The notes under the pieces were generated by a model. That model was not told where the DNA came from. It saw only the letters and a list, made by a program, of their open reading frames with translations, and did no database searches. Shown piece by piece: positions 1-11,290 of a stretch of 64,000 nt of DNA (position 1 is the first letter of the stretch; every line of letters starts with the position of its first letter). A program made the position numbers and the translations under genes. The stretch comes from Hemibagrus wyckioides. Taxonomy: Eukaryota; Chordata; Actinopteri; Siluriformes; Bagridae. The stretch covers positions 19,366,836-19,430,835 of the forward strand of contig NC_080717.1 of the NCBI RefSeq assembly GCF_019097595.1. The letters are read 5' to 3'.

Positions 1-1773
1 TCTTAAAATATACAATTCTCAATCGATATAAGGATTTAATCATATTTGCTGTTAGTCTTGTTGTCTGAGAAAAAAATTGTAAACACAAAATGCTGTGCTT
101 GACATTGAAATGATTTTATTATGCTAGTAAAACAACAATAAACCATTTTACCATTTTCCCCAGACCAAGAAGAAAAAAAGAAGATGGAGTGCTTTGTGGA
201 AAATGCCCACACACTGTATTCACTGGGTTATAGTGAGGAGTTAGTGATTAGCACTCATAGCTTTTCTTATGACCCATTATTACTTCATCCTTCAAATAAT
301 CATTCTTGCTTTTTAGATTTTTTTCCCCCAATGTGTGATTCTGAGATTTTTGTGAGATCAGCTTCCATTCCTACACTGCAGTTAAAACAGAATGGTACTC
401 CATACGAAGTGATAAAGTACACACACACAAACTCACTATGTTTGTTATAAGATCAGGAGCAATGCTACAAGAGAGTGATTCATCGTAACATTGAACCTAA
501 TGGAGGAGGATTTAGATTTATTGGATAGAAATTGGATATCCTGAAGCGGTTTAACTAATACTTCTTCACTTTTTTTTTTTCCAGGGGGGCAGAGATTCAT
601 CATTCATCCATACCTGTATGGCTGAAAGGTCCAATAATATAATTCAAAATTTGACAGTGCCAAACCACCTCAGGGTTTTCTGCAGCTCTATTAGCCAAAA
701 CCATTGTTCCTCCTATGAATGAAAATCTCTGATGGTAGGTGGCTTCCATAAAATATATTCACCTTACTTGGACTGTTTTATTTAAGGTTGAGCCCAAGTG
801 CGTATTCTTCTCTAAAAAGCCCATTTGAAAAAAAAAAAAAAAACCATACAATACCATTCTCGAAAATCGATGTCCGTTCAAGAACCACCAGTGTATACAT
901 AACTCTACCTGAATAAAGACTGCGGATATATATGTTCTTGTTACTCCCACTTTCCTCTTTCTCATGCACCATTAACAAAAGTTTGAGACTTTGCTTCTGT
1001 ATCTCAATGTTCTTCTGTAGTTTTAATGACCTCAGAGATGTAATCTGACACACTTGTTAACTCCATCATCAATTCTATCTCTAACGTTATGCTTATTAGC
1101 CTGCACAACCAACCGATGACTTGCAATTTTTCTCCATATATCTCAGGAGATGGCAAAAATATGTACTTGCTAACACAAACAATGTAAATACAAGAGGACA
1201 GTGATGCTTATGCATCATTGGTTCTTAGACAGCTAAATGCAAACAATTAGATCCAAAGTTAAGTAGCAAACCAATTAACTCATGTTTCTACTTTGAGGTG
1301 TTCTTTATTGGAACAGAAAAAAAAAACAAGGAATAAAAATCTCAAAAGCTGAGGTAGATTTTTATGATGATTTGTGGTATAGTAGCTATGTATGGTCACA
1401 ATATTCAAAATTTGGCTTTTTTAAAAAAGAAAGCAGATTTACATATAAGTGCCTGGGAAAACCTGTCTGTGACTGAATTGTGAAAACAACCAAAAATGCT
1501 GAACAATCAGGTTATAAACTTTTTTTTTTCTTTGCCAGTAATATTCTCTGACAACCCTACATTACAAAAACCTATAACATTTATTTATGTGATGGTGTAG
1601 AGATTTTATTTGGGCTATTTTCCAGATCATGTTTAGTAAGGAGAGGGCAAAAAAAAAATGCAGCAGTAAAAACAGTCAATCTGCCTAAAGATATCTGAAA
1701 CCTTGCTAGCTACAGTAAGTGTGATTTCCTCACAAAGTGAAGATCATGATTCATTTAACTCTTCTCGCTTTAG
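1..1773. other. Unique AT-rich DNA, no gene seen
   Basis: I see no recognisable gene or repeat family here apart from short poly-A/T runs. An 88-codon open frame at 184-450 has no motif, signal peptide or plausible splice context, and I treat it as chance. A long pyrimidine run ending in AG at about 570-584 resembles a splice acceptor, but no matching donor follows. Confidence 0.55.
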
Positions 1774-1890
1774 TCTGTGATGCACTGGCATCCTGTTCAG
1801 GGTCAATTCTCCTGCCTTATGACCCGGCGTTCTTGGGATAGGCTCTTAACCCACCACAACCCTGACCAGGATAAATGAATAAATGAATAA
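1774..1890 (+). mobile_element. SINE/LINE 3' tail fragment
   Basis: The segment carries the 3' module common in fish retroposons: a 'GATGCACTGGCATCC' stretch, then 'GGGATAGGCTC', then 'CCTGACCAGGATAAATGAA', ending in an (ATGAATAA) tail. The tRNA-like head is missing, so this is a 5'-truncated plus-strand copy. Identification rests on pattern recognition of the module; the exact family is unresolved. Confidence 0.6.
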
Positions 1891-2564
1891 TTGGTTTAGT
1901 CTGTGATCAGATGTTGACTCTCAAAAAGTTCTTGCTGTGCTGGTGCTCTCAGACTGTCTGAACAGAGAAAAGGCAAGTACTTACACACTATGCACAGACT
2001 ATAGCAGAACATTTTTATAATGTTTAAATGATTTGGCAATAATAGAATATTTAAAAATGCATTTAATCAACAGAACAGAATTCTAACTGATTATTTCACC
2101 ATCGATGTTGAAGAGACGGTGATGAGGATCGTGTTTATATTCCATGAGTGACTTTTACCTCAGGTGGTGAGACAGAGACTGCTAATGATGCTGATAATCA
2201 AAATGAAAACTAATTTTCTCATTTTTTTTTATTTATAATTATCTAAATCTAATCTTTAAATACAAACACGCCCACAGCCTACAAACATGCCCATCCTGGA
2301 CTACACTTCACAAGGTGCTTAAACTCTGTCACATTCACAGTCACCAGACTTTTAACCATGCACACTTGTTCACCTGCACCCATATAAAAAATAATGCTCA
2401 GCATGTGACTTCCTAATCTTTCCAGCTGTTTACTGTATATATTTTTTCTGATATTGATTACTTCCTGGATTTTACAGTCGTCCTTCTGGTGTGGTTTGCT
2501 CATCACATGATCAATAACTTGTCTTTTGATTACGTCTTTGTCATATGATTTGTATTTGTCTAAT
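1891..2564. other. Mostly unique DNA with a possible repeat remnant
   Basis: No gene is seen. Around 2268-2330 there is a 'CCTACAAACATG...GGACTACACTTC' stretch resembling text seen again near 52.59 kb and 57.52 kb in this window. It may be a worn LTR-type or non-autonomous repeat. The rest is unremarkable. Confidence 0.4.
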
Positions 2565-3020
2565 CACATTTATGGCATTTGGCAGATGCATTTATCCACA
2601 ATAGTGCTTTAAAGTCTCTATCAATAAATACCTCCTGATACTGGTTCACAAGTTCATGGACTAAGAATTTTATAATAATAACAAAATACTGAACACTCTG
2701 TTGTGGAGGTAATATAATAAGAAAAGCACATATGGCACTTTATTAAATGCTAATTTAAGTACTTCAGGTAGACATCGTTTGAAAACAGACAGTGACTCAG
2801 CTGCTCAGACATTCATTCCTACACATCTGTGCCAAAACACAGACGATTCTTAATGCATGCCTTCCTTGTACCCTGAGAGATGGTGTCACCAGTCAAGCAG
2901 AGGATAGGAGGAAGTGTGGTGCAGAGTGGAGTGTAATAAGTACTTTAAAGTAAGTGGGTACTGGTCAGTTTTTGTCCGCCTACCTGGTATAGAACAGATT
3001 TTACAATTTTAGACCTTGAG
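2565..3020 (+). mobile_element. Dispersed teleost repeat, copy 1
   Basis: The left end reads 'ATTTATGGCATTTGGCAGATG', and the body includes 'TACCCTGAGAGATGGTG' and 'CCAGTCAAGCAG'. The same ordered blocks recur at 39676-40190, so this is a dispersed repeat and not a gene. The left end resembles the 3' end of the SINE at 6316-6524, which has 'ATGCCATTTGACAGAC'. No coding potential is visible and the class is unresolved. Confidence 0.6.
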
Positions 3021-3624
3021 AGATATGCAAAAGAGAAGCACATTTCAGCTCAGGAAAACTCTATAGTAGAAAATGTCAAATGTGATCATGTGAAGTCTTT
3101 TCCAGGTCACCACACACACACTGAAGCTTTGTATTGAATATTAATCTTCTCCATTTATTTTAGTAAAAGCCAAAATCAAAACCAAGCGCACATCCTGGTA
3201 AAATGCCTTGGTCTGAGCCTGAATATTATAAGGCATTACAGTCCTTAATGAACGGGGAGAAGCAACCAAATATCACTAAATTCCCAGTACTTTTGAAGTG
3301 GTGATAAAAGTGGCGGTAATTGCAGAGTAGATGCTACACAAATCAGTCCTAAAGGAACAGCTGGCTTTTGTTATGATAATTGGAGAAGAAGCTTTGGCAG
3401 GAATAGTGTCATTAATTAGAAACTTTCTACTAGAAATCACGGTTACAGATTATTCTAGAATTATTTAGATTAAAGATTTGGGAAATAATTTAATAATCTG
3501 GAGAGGTTTTACTTCTTTTTTTTTTTCTAGATATTTTTAATAGACTTGTGTCCTGAAGGTTAAGGTTCTTGATATACTGTATATTATAATTAGTTAAATC
3601 CTTTTAGATCATCAAAAAAACACC

Positions 3625-3688
<64 letters not shown>

Positions 3689-4804
3689 TTTAATTACATT
3701 AATTACATTATTAATATAAATAAGCTAAATGTTCTGAAATGCAAAAGAAAAATGACAGCCCATGTTGACATCCTCAGTGCTTCAGCAAGGTAATGTCCAG
3801 TTGTACAGACATATAATCAATCTTTTGCAAATGACTCTATCAATAATGGTACAGCTGTCAATGACCCAGGCAGTTAACCTTTTAAATTGGATAAATCATG
3901 TCTTCAATAGCATGGTGATGTCAATGAGAGAAAGACGAATAGAAGATGTGTGAAATTCTTCCTTTATTTACGTTTTGGAAGAAATTCATATTTGTGTGGG
4001 GATTGCTACAAATAGAAGGCAAATTCTAGCAGTTGGCACTGGAATAAAATAGACTTTTAAATGACCCTCAATAGCCTTTTTCTTTTCTTGTCTTTTCTTG
4101 CTTCTATTAAACTCTAGGAACTAGCCTAAGGGCCAGCATGCTTCTCCTTTGGCAGGTCAGGCCTTTAACCCTACTCTGAATATATGGCTGTCCCTTGAAA
4201 ATCAGAAAAAGTCTTTTTTATATGAATACAATGGACATCCCTGAAAAAATAACCTTATTCAAAGAATTAATGCCAGTAAATTAATACCAAGATGTCTTTT
4301 TCATTCATATACTGTTTTCCAAAGATTGAAAACGTCAGCAGTCTATAACGGCTGTAAGAGTCAGTGCAGCCTTATCAGGCTTAATGTGGTTTTCATAGAA
4401 ATACAACTGCATTTACATTTTAACTGGCTTTTCAAGCTCTAGGGAGCTTAATCAAAAAACAAAGCTCTCTAAGATACTTATGACAGAATATTAGCTGAGA
4501 TCTGTCCAATTCCCCTGATGACAAATCAAAACCATGCCTTTCATCCGCACAGTTTTTTGTCAATACATGACCTTTGGACAGATTTGATATCAATTAACGA
4601 AACCGATTTGGGGAGTCATTCAAATACCATGACTGAGCTGTCCCAAAATATAACAAAACTTCAATAAACGTCAGATTAGGCGGCTTTGGCCAGGTCTGCA
4701 GTGTTCTTGAACCAAGATACACCCTTGTGTAATAGTCAGTCACGTACGTCTGTCTCATTTTCTGTTGCTGCAAATCCAAAACCAGCGTGACCTAGAAAGA
4801 TCTT
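3021..4804. other. Unique AT-rich DNA
   Basis: Nothing gene-like is seen apart from the separately listed (AAT)n tract. A 61-codon minus-strand open frame lies at 4594-4779. It has no recognisable domain and would leave an intron of only about 35 bases to the exon candidate upstream, so I do not call it. Confidence 0.5.
3624..3687. repeat. (AAT)n microsatellite
   Basis: About 21 uninterrupted AAT units. One of at least seven long AAT/ATT arrays in the window. Confidence 0.95.
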
Positions 4805-4806
4805 AC

Positions 4807-4907
4807 CTCAGAGGTGCTTTGCCCGGACCACTGGGGACACCCCAAAGAATCGTGAGACAAATGCTGGCAAATAACTGAAATGACAGATCCAATCCTACAA
4901 GTATCAT
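4807..4907 (-). other. Candidate first coding exon with signal-peptide-like start (weak)
   Basis: On the minus strand an ATG at 4907-4905 opens 33 codons and runs into a strong splice donor, CTGAG|GTAAGAT, with the intron starting at 4806. The predicted peptide has a hydrophobic core (LFASICLTIL, residues 12-21), then WGVPSG, and looks like a secretory signal peptide. An alternative is an internal exon whose acceptor is the 'GTCATTTCAG' about 33 bases downstream of the ATG. The start context is poor (T at -3). I do not recognise the protein, and no partner exon is evident in the window. A short open frame beside a good donor can arise by chance, hence the low confidence. Confidence 0.2.
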
Positions 4908-6315
4908 ATAAACAGAGATGGATCGCCACTGAAGCAAATCAAATATTAATAAATAGATGTGGTGCTTAGACATGACGATAGCTGCAGCATTAAACCCATT
5001 TATCTTCCACTTTGCTTTTCCTCCTGGCTGTAATATTTCTCATCAATCATCAAGTGCAGTGTCAAATGTAGCTATAATTCAGGGAGAGGAGAATAGCAGT
5101 CCCATCGGAGCAAGCACTGGACTAACCTTGTCAATCAATGACAATCTTCAGTTAATGAATGTGTAACAGGGCTTTGAAGTAGTGCCTAATTTAATCTTTT
5201 TGTTCCTTGGAAGATCTGACAATGGGTTGTTGACAAATCAGTGTGGCTTTCTGGCACATAAAGTGAGTATTGCACGTTGAAAAAAAAAAAAAAAAAAATC
5301 TAACTGGTAGCAGCATCTACCAAGCAAGTGAGCTCCTCTAGGACTGATGATTTTCACAGTAGATCTCTGGGTGGTTTATAAACCATGAACACAAGCTTGA
5401 ATAACTTAAATTCAACAGCCATAACCAATTTCCATGAAAACATCAGTGTATACCTCATAATATATAAAGTTATTTGCACGTTATTGGATCATAGAAAATT
5501 AAACTCAAATGCGTGTGTAATCAGCACTTTTAATTATGTTTTAATGGTTGTAATTAGCACTTGAGAAGAGTCAGCAGCATTTTGATTGACAATTTTGATA
5601 CATCTCTGAGAGCAATTAATTGTTTCAGGAAAGGAGAAACACACTCACACACACACGGTGCACATACCTGTAAAAATTTAGCCATAAATCACACATATAT
5701 CACATACTTCCACTATTCAAAAAGGCCATGCACAAACAAAAACTTGCTTTAATCTGATAATTGTAGAATTTATTTATTTATTTTTTATGATGTGCTGAAT
5801 GCTGCATGATTTATTTACTTTTATTTATTTATTTATTTATTTATTGTGGTTTTGTTTATTCCATCTTATTTTAGCCTTGAGTTTTCCTTTGCATGTACAC
5901 CTCATTTGTCTCTCAAAACTTGTCTGTTCTTCACTTCTAGTGAAACTGATCAACCAGAAATATTTACAACAAAGCAAACCCAGACCATTTCATACTAATT
6001 CATGAAAAACTCAACAACATCGTACATATAAGCATCATTAAATATCAATATAAAGAGGAATGTCACTCCAGTACCATGAAACCATTTGTTATTGTTGTAA
6101 ACTCTTTTAGTATTTAACAGCAGAGAGACTGTTAAAAACAAATCATTACTTGGACCCACACATCACCAATATGCAGTGCCTTAGCCAGAAATTCATGTAA
6201 TTGATAAAGAAAGATTATTGTACAATTATTCTAATGCACTTTGGGTGGATGACAGACAGTAGTACAAGCAACGGTGGCATTAAGAATGTGTCATTTAACT
6301 ATTTAAGGCACAACC
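4908..6315. other. Unique DNA; possible regulatory island at its left
   Basis: No gene is seen. The left part (about 4950-5260) is more complex and less AT-rich than its surroundings, with homeodomain-like ATTA/AATCAATC motifs, and could be conserved non-coding DNA. A poly-A run lies at about 5280-5298, a short CA tract near 5640, and a (TTTA)n tract at about 5818-5846. Confidence 0.4.
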
Positions 6316-6524
6316 TACATTTACATTCCATTTACATTAATGCCATTTGACAGACACTCTTACCCAGAGCAATTCCATTTATCTCATTTATACAGCTGAG
6401 CAGTTGAGGGTTAAGTGCTTTCCTCAAGGGCCTTGCAGTGGCAGATCAGTGGCAGCACAGGGGTTTGAACTTACAACCTTCTGATTAGTAATTTAACATC
6501 TTAACTACTAATCTACCACTGCAG
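6316..6524 (-). mobile_element. tRNA-derived SINE, minus strand
   Basis: Read on the minus strand, the element begins with a worn tRNA-like head ('CTGCAGTGGTAGATTAGTAG'), passes 'GTGGCAGATCAGTGG'-type text on the plus side, and ends with 'GTCTGTCAAATGGCAT' and AT-rich TAAATG repeats. This order (head, central body, 'CTGCCAAATG' tail) is that of a common teleost SINE. The copy is diverged and inactive. Confidence 0.65.
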
Positions 6525-6559
6525 TCCATGTAAACCTACTCTCAACCAATTGTATGATA

Positions 6560-6845
6560 TCAAGTCAAGTCAAGTCAAGTCAAGAAGCTTTTATTGTCAT
6601 TTCAACCATATAGAGCTGATGCAGTACATAGTGAAATGAAACGTTTCTCCACAACCATGGTGCTACATGAATTAGCACAGAGCTACATAGAACAAGGACT
6701 GAAAAGTAAGTTGTCCTAGCCTCATAAAGTGCCTAGTGTGCAACTACTAGACAACAGACATACAACACATAAAAAAAATAACGCAAAAGCAGTGTGCAGT
6801 CTGTAATTGACCACTGTGCAGTTAAGAAGATGTAAACGATGAGAG
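6560..6845 (-). mobile_element. Non-LTR retrotransposon 3' end with (CTTGA)n tail
   Basis: The left edge is a perfect TCAAG pentamer run (about 6560-6584), followed by 'AAGCTTTTATTGTCATTTC' and 'GTGAAATGAAACGTTTCTCC'. On the minus strand this is a LINE-type 3' end with a (CTTGA)n tail, a widespread fish repeat. No coding sequence is retained. The right boundary is approximate. Confidence 0.6.
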
Positions 6846-7192
6846 GATTCTTGTAAAGATAATATTAAAAGTGTTGGAAATATCTTTGTAGCAGTTCCCC
6901 CATAAATAAACCTCCCGCACTAAACCTTCACTATTTCTACTATAACGTCTTTATGTCTATGCTTAGAAAATTTTGGTGAGCCAGATTGGTTTATTCTGTT
7001 TCTCATAATTTTTATTAATTAATTTGTTAAAATATATTATTAATATTATTCAACTGAGAAATATTGTGTGATCTTAAAGATGACTTTCTTCATCTTTTTT
7101 GAATATTTCTATAGCTCAATTACTACACAGCATATTATTTCGCACAAACACACACACCACACCACACCTGTCTATCTAATATATACCACAGG
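6846..7192. other. Unique AT-rich DNA
   Basis: Nothing recognisable. Confidence 0.5.
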
Positions 7193-7491
7193 GGTCTGCT
7201 GGAGCCTATCCCAGTGCACATAGGGCAAAAGGCAGGGGTACACCCTGGACAGGTCACCAGTCCATCGCAGGGCCACATATTACACACTCCTAAGGGCAAT
7301 TTAGAATTACCAATCAACCTAATGTACATGTTTTTGGACTGTGGGAGGATACCAGAGTACCCCCACACAGGCATAGGGAGAACATGCAAACTCCACACAG
7401 AAAGGCCCCTGCCTGTTCAAACTCAGGACTTGAACCCAGGACCTTCTTGCTGTGAAGCAACAGTGCTAACCACTAAGCCACCGTGCTGCCC
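7193..7491 (-). mobile_element. tRNA-derived SINE, near full length
   Basis: On the minus strand the head has a good pol III A box (TGGCTTAGTGG, complement of 7470-7480) and a B box (GGTTCAAGTCC, complement of 7426-7436) at tRNA-like spacing. It is followed by the classic fish SINE body ('GTGGAGTTTGCATGTTCTCC', 'GTCCAAAAACATG') and a tail ending 'GGGATAGGCTCC'. The type resembles Mermaid/DANA-like SINEs; exact family is not assigned. Open frames at 7135-7398 and 7214-7510 are shadows of this element. Confidence 0.8.
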
Positions 7492-7502
7492 TAGACTCCA
7501 TA

Positions 7503-7831
7503 ATGTATAACTCAAAGACCCCCACACATCCCATCAGCCCCAGCACACCACCTGATCAAGTCGCATGCTTCAATGGTCAGCAACACCTGCTTTCTGTATC
7601 ACCTAATTAGTGTCATTATATAAGTTGAGGATTCTGCATGTCTCCTTGCCTAGTTTTTGTCTTTTTTAGTTGGGTTGAGTGTCACGTAGCCCACGGTGTA
7701 TTCATGTTCTTGTCATGTGTATCCAGTTCTTATTTGCTTTGTTTTATGTTCATAGTCTTTGTTTTTCGTGTGTTTCCCGAAAATAAATCGATTTCTGCGC
7801 TTGCATCTGCCTCTGCTACCAATCCGTGACA
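7503..7831 (+). mobile_element. Possible solo LTR, boundaries uncertain
   Basis: The segment has a TATA-like 'ATTATATAAG' (about 7615), an AATAAA near the right end (about 7782) and a right terminus CGTGACA at 7825-7831. That layout (promoter, poly-A signal, ...CA end) and the terminus match the better-supported element at 40986-41462. An internal TGTCACG at 7680 could instead be the left end of a shorter copy. No clear target duplication was found. Confidence 0.35.
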
Positions 7832-9203
7832 TTGACAACCTGGAAGAGATTCATCTCACATTAGTAATCTTCTGGTTGGTGCTTTCATCTCATCGCAACT
7901 CTATTTTTTTTTTTTTTCACTTAAATGATGCACTGAGGCAGCACATTCTATTTCTGTCAAGGTAAATGGTTTGAGTTAATTAATGTGAAATAAAACTGAC
8001 TCTGTGTTTGACATAATATTAGATAAATATACAGTTAAAACATATTAACTTTTTTTCTTTGTTGCCAAATGAAATTTTGGCTGGAAATGTACAGATACTA
8101 GCCAAAAGAGAAACAAACAACCTGATGATAAAAAAAAAAAAAAAAAGAGTTTAAACAGGTCTACAGAAAAGTGTAAAATCTAACATCACAGCTAATGTAT
8201 TCCTTTTCAGTGTTGCTGGCAAGTCTCTTGCACCATACAAACTTAACAAAGCCTATAACGCAAACAAAGACCAACTCAGTGTAACTTCAAACCCTCAACA
8301 AGGGTACTTAATCATGTATAGAAAACAGGTTGTTGGAGAAAAAAAGTGTACGACAGGTAACCCTCTCGCTGGCAGACATATTCAATTTCATCCTGTCGTA
8401 AAGCTTTTGAGTTACTGTAAATCTATCAAAATATACACTCGGTTTAGCTCAGACGCCATATTCTACATGGAAGATCATTTCTTGGTTGTCAGAATCTTGG
8501 CATGCTGGTTTCACACATCACTCTACAAGAACGCTGTGATGAGATTGTGAGACAGGGCAGCTCCTTTAGTGCTGTCACTTTTCTTTTTACTATTTCCTCA
8601 TGAAAATGAGCGAAAACTGTTGATAAGCTCAGGTGTAAAACGTGCGCCCAGGTTGATTTCAGGTTGCCAGTCAATGTAGAGGAAGAAAAGAACGCTGAGC
8701 TTTAGTGCCAACTTGCATGTCCATCACTGAGGAGATTGCAGTAATGCACACACCTTTATAAAAACGCTAACAGAACACAAATACGTCCATCATGCTGTAA
8801 GGTACAAACTTATTTCTGTTTGTTTGTTAATTTATTTATTAATTATAAATGTCACCTTTGCGCTCAAGATTTACACGTAGCTGTAAATGACTTTCACCTC
8901 CTATAATCCTGTTTGAAACACTGAGTGTTAAGGGTTGCTGCTGCATAGCAAGGAGGCAAAGCTGTGCCCTTTGGGATTGTGCTTAAAACCTGGCATCAGT
9001 GTCACTGTCACTGTCAGTGTCGGTGCATTTACACTAATTACAAACCCATATACCCAAGAGTTTGATGCAACAGCTCTGAGAACTGAGACACCAAGGACTC
9101 CGTGTCCAAACTTTCAAAGTTTCAGCTGCTTTGTGACACTTTATTAGTTTTATTATCTGAGGGATTGCACTTTTTTTTTCTAGAAACATACACAGTTTGT
9201 GTA
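7832..9203. other. Unique DNA
   Basis: No gene or clear repeat is seen. Poly-T at about 7903-7917 and poly-A at about 8130-8145. Several 60-80 codon open frames lack any recognisable feature. Confidence 0.5.
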
Positions 9204-9230
9204 TAGTGCATATACTGTATATATGCACTA
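9204..9230. other. Perfect 11-bp inverted repeat (hairpin)
   Basis: TAGTGCATATA (9204-9214) and its reverse complement TATATGCACTA (9220-9230) flank a 5-base loop. It abuts the left edge of the SINE starting near 9228. Confidence 0.8.
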
Positions 9231-9474
9231 TGGTGGTTTTAGCTCAAGTGCTTAAGGCTCTGTCTTGTTGTTCAAAAGATTAGGGATTAAGGCCCAGTAG
9301 TGCCAAGCTGCCACTGTTGCACCCTTAATCAAGGCCCCCAACCCCCCTGTTCTAGGGGCACTGCAACATGGCTGACCCTGTGCTCTGACCCCAAACCTCC
9401 AAGGATGGGATAGGTGAAGAAAGAATTTTACTGTGCAGTAATGTATATGTGATAAATAAAAGCTATTTAACTTA
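9228..9474 (+). mobile_element. tRNA-derived SINE, plus strand
   Basis: The head has an A box-like TAGCTCAAGTG (9240-9250) and a decayed B box around 9284-9294. The body includes 'CCAAGCTGCCACTGTTG', 'GGCTGACCCTGTGCTCTGA' and 'GAATTTTACTGTGC', ending in a 'TGTGATAAATAAAAGC' tail. This order matches a common teleost tRNA-SINE. The B box changes suggest it is no longer transcribed. Confidence 0.7.
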
Positions 9475-9484
9475 ATGTACTATA

Positions 9485-9880
9485 CACTTACCATCCACAT
9501 TATTAGTATCACCTATACACCTGTACATGCAAGCATCTAATCATTGTGTCTCTTTACTAACTGCTTTATTAACATCAAATATCAGAATAGGAGAAAAAAC
9601 CTGATCTCAATGATTTTGGCCACGCTATGGTTTATAGAGTACCATATGTGTTTGTATAAATATTTCATTAACTGCTGATGTCCTGGAATTTTCCACTGTC
9701 TGTAATGTTTATACTGTATATAGTGATGCAACAACAAATAAAAAATCCTGTGAGCAAACCTGCAGTGTTGATGTGCCAGGATGCCTTGAATGGACAGAAT
9801 GGCTATGGTAACTCCAATAAACACTCTTTACAACCATGCTGAGCTGAAAAGCATCCTGTGTAACAATTTATATTTGTTAA
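9485..9880 (+). mobile_element. Tc1-like transposon, 5' fragment
   Basis: The left end begins after a TA with 'CACTTACCATCCACATTATT', the start of a widespread fish Tc1-like family. Downstream is a decayed N-terminal DNA-binding region of a transposase. Its expected start codon near 9588 reads ATA instead of ATG, and there are stops. A 3' piece reads like the family's 'ACTCTTTACAAC...GAGC.GAAAAGCATC' segment. The catalytic domain is absent. Family assignment comes from recognised wording of the consensus. Confidence 0.6.
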
Positions 9881-9895
9881 ACAACATAGTCTTCC

Positions 9896-10205
9896 ATACA
9901 TCAATTTTCTGAACCACTTATTCTACACATAGTCACCGAGAACCTGGAGCTTGTCCCCTCAAGGCAGGGGACATACCCACAAACCTATTCAAACATTATA
10001 GACATAGACAAGCATTATAGACATAATCAGTCTACAACACATGACTTTTTACTTGGGGGAGATGTCCTAGGAGGAAACCCCTAAAGCATTGGGGAGAACA
10101 TGCAAGCTCTGCACACCCAGGGCAGATGTGGGAGTCAAACCCTTTAACCCTAGAGGTGTGAGGCAAATGTGCTAACCACTAAGCCACTAAGCCACCATGC
10201 CCCCC
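9896..10205 (-). mobile_element. tRNA-derived SINE, minus strand
   Basis: The right end is the head ('GCTAACCACTAAGCCAC', followed by CACCATGCCCCCC on the plus strand). The body contains 'GGAGAACATGCAAGCTCTG' and 'GGAGGAAACCCC', and the left end is the tail 'CAATTTTCTGAACCACTTA'. It belongs to the same broad SINE group as 11023-11290, 32526-32745 and 46764-47070. Confidence 0.7.
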
Positions 10206-10779
10206 AATAAGATATTCTTGATTCTGAAAATGTTGATACGGCATCCCAACAGTACAGGAGAAAAAAAAAATCTGCAAATGCTTGTCTGTAAAAGTGCAAA
10301 CCTCTGGACACTCCGCTGCTCTCCAAAGCTAATCACAATTGTAAATTTGTCAAAGCCAGACAGATCAAAAAAGACTGCCACTACCCAGGTGTTAACTCGT
10401 GTGTCATAATGTTTCCAATCCTTGACATTTGTTGGAAAGAAAATACCATTTAAGATATACATGAAAAACCCTGGTATTTGGCTTGGAATTGCTCAACTGC
10501 AGGTGATGTTTCGACAAGGATTTGAGCTGCTAATTGGTGACTGATTGTTTTTCACTCAGTGTAAATGTTTCAGCTCTTCTGCTTTGAGCTCACTGCCAGG
10601 TAGGGATGCCTGGCATCCTTTGAATTTCCCTCTAGACAGATGCATCTTAAGGCCAAGCAAATGTTACATTGGTCTCTATGCTTTAAACTACAAAATACTC
10701 TATGAGAGAAATTCTTCCCATTATTATTCCAGTAATCAACGGTTGGGAAGGGTAGATACAAAAACTCCTGGGTTCCCTG

Positions 10780-11005
10780 GTTCACTCTTGAGCTCATCCC
10801 TGTTTACTCCAGTTTCATCTCACCTCTTAAAGGCATGCTAGTTGGTGGATTGGATATGCTAAATTGCCCCTAGGGGTGTGTGTATATGTGATGCCTTGCA
10901 ATAGACTCAAAACCCTTCCAGTATGTATTTGAATCTTGCACCAAGTGCTCCTGGGAGAGGCTCCAGATCCACTGCAAGACAAAACACTTACTAAAGATGA
11001 GCAAT
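10780..11005 (+). mobile_element. SINE 3' portion, plus strand
   Basis: Contains 'GCTAAATTGCCCCTAGGGGT', 'TGATGCCTTGCAATAGACT' and 'CTCCTGGGAGAGGCTCCAGA', ending 'TTACTAAAGATGAGCAATG'. This is the 3' half of a fish tRNA-SINE with the head lost. It lies tail-to-tail with the next element. Confidence 0.6.
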
Positions 11006-11022
11006 GCATCATCCATTCATTC

Positions 11023-11290
11023 ATCCATCCATCCATCCATTTTCTGCACCACTTATCCCACACTGGTTCAAAGGCAACCTGGAGACTACCCCAGTAGACT
11101 CAGGACACAAGGCAGGGGACATCCCAGACAGAATACTAACCCATCAAAGGACACACACAAACACACATTTATACACTACAAACAATTTAGAGATGACATT
11201 CAGCCTACAACAAATGTCTTTGGACTGGGAGAGGAAACCAGAATACCAGGAGGAAACCCTTGAAGGAGAGGGGGGACATCTTGAGGGGAG
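11023..11290 (-). mobile_element. SINE, minus strand, head truncated
   Basis: The left edge is a short (TCCA)n run and 'CATTTTCTGCACCACTTATC', the 3' tail on the minus strand. The body follows with 'CAGGGGACATCC', 'CAATTTAGAGATG' and 'GGAGGAAACCCTTGAAG'. The tRNA head is missing. Open frames here (10997-11263, 11004-11357) are shadows. Confidence 0.65.

Noticed and set aside
4594..4779. 61-codon minus frame as a second exon after the 4807-4907 candidate
   Set aside because: The intervening intron would be only about 35 bases, below vertebrate minimum, and the peptide has no recognisable feature.
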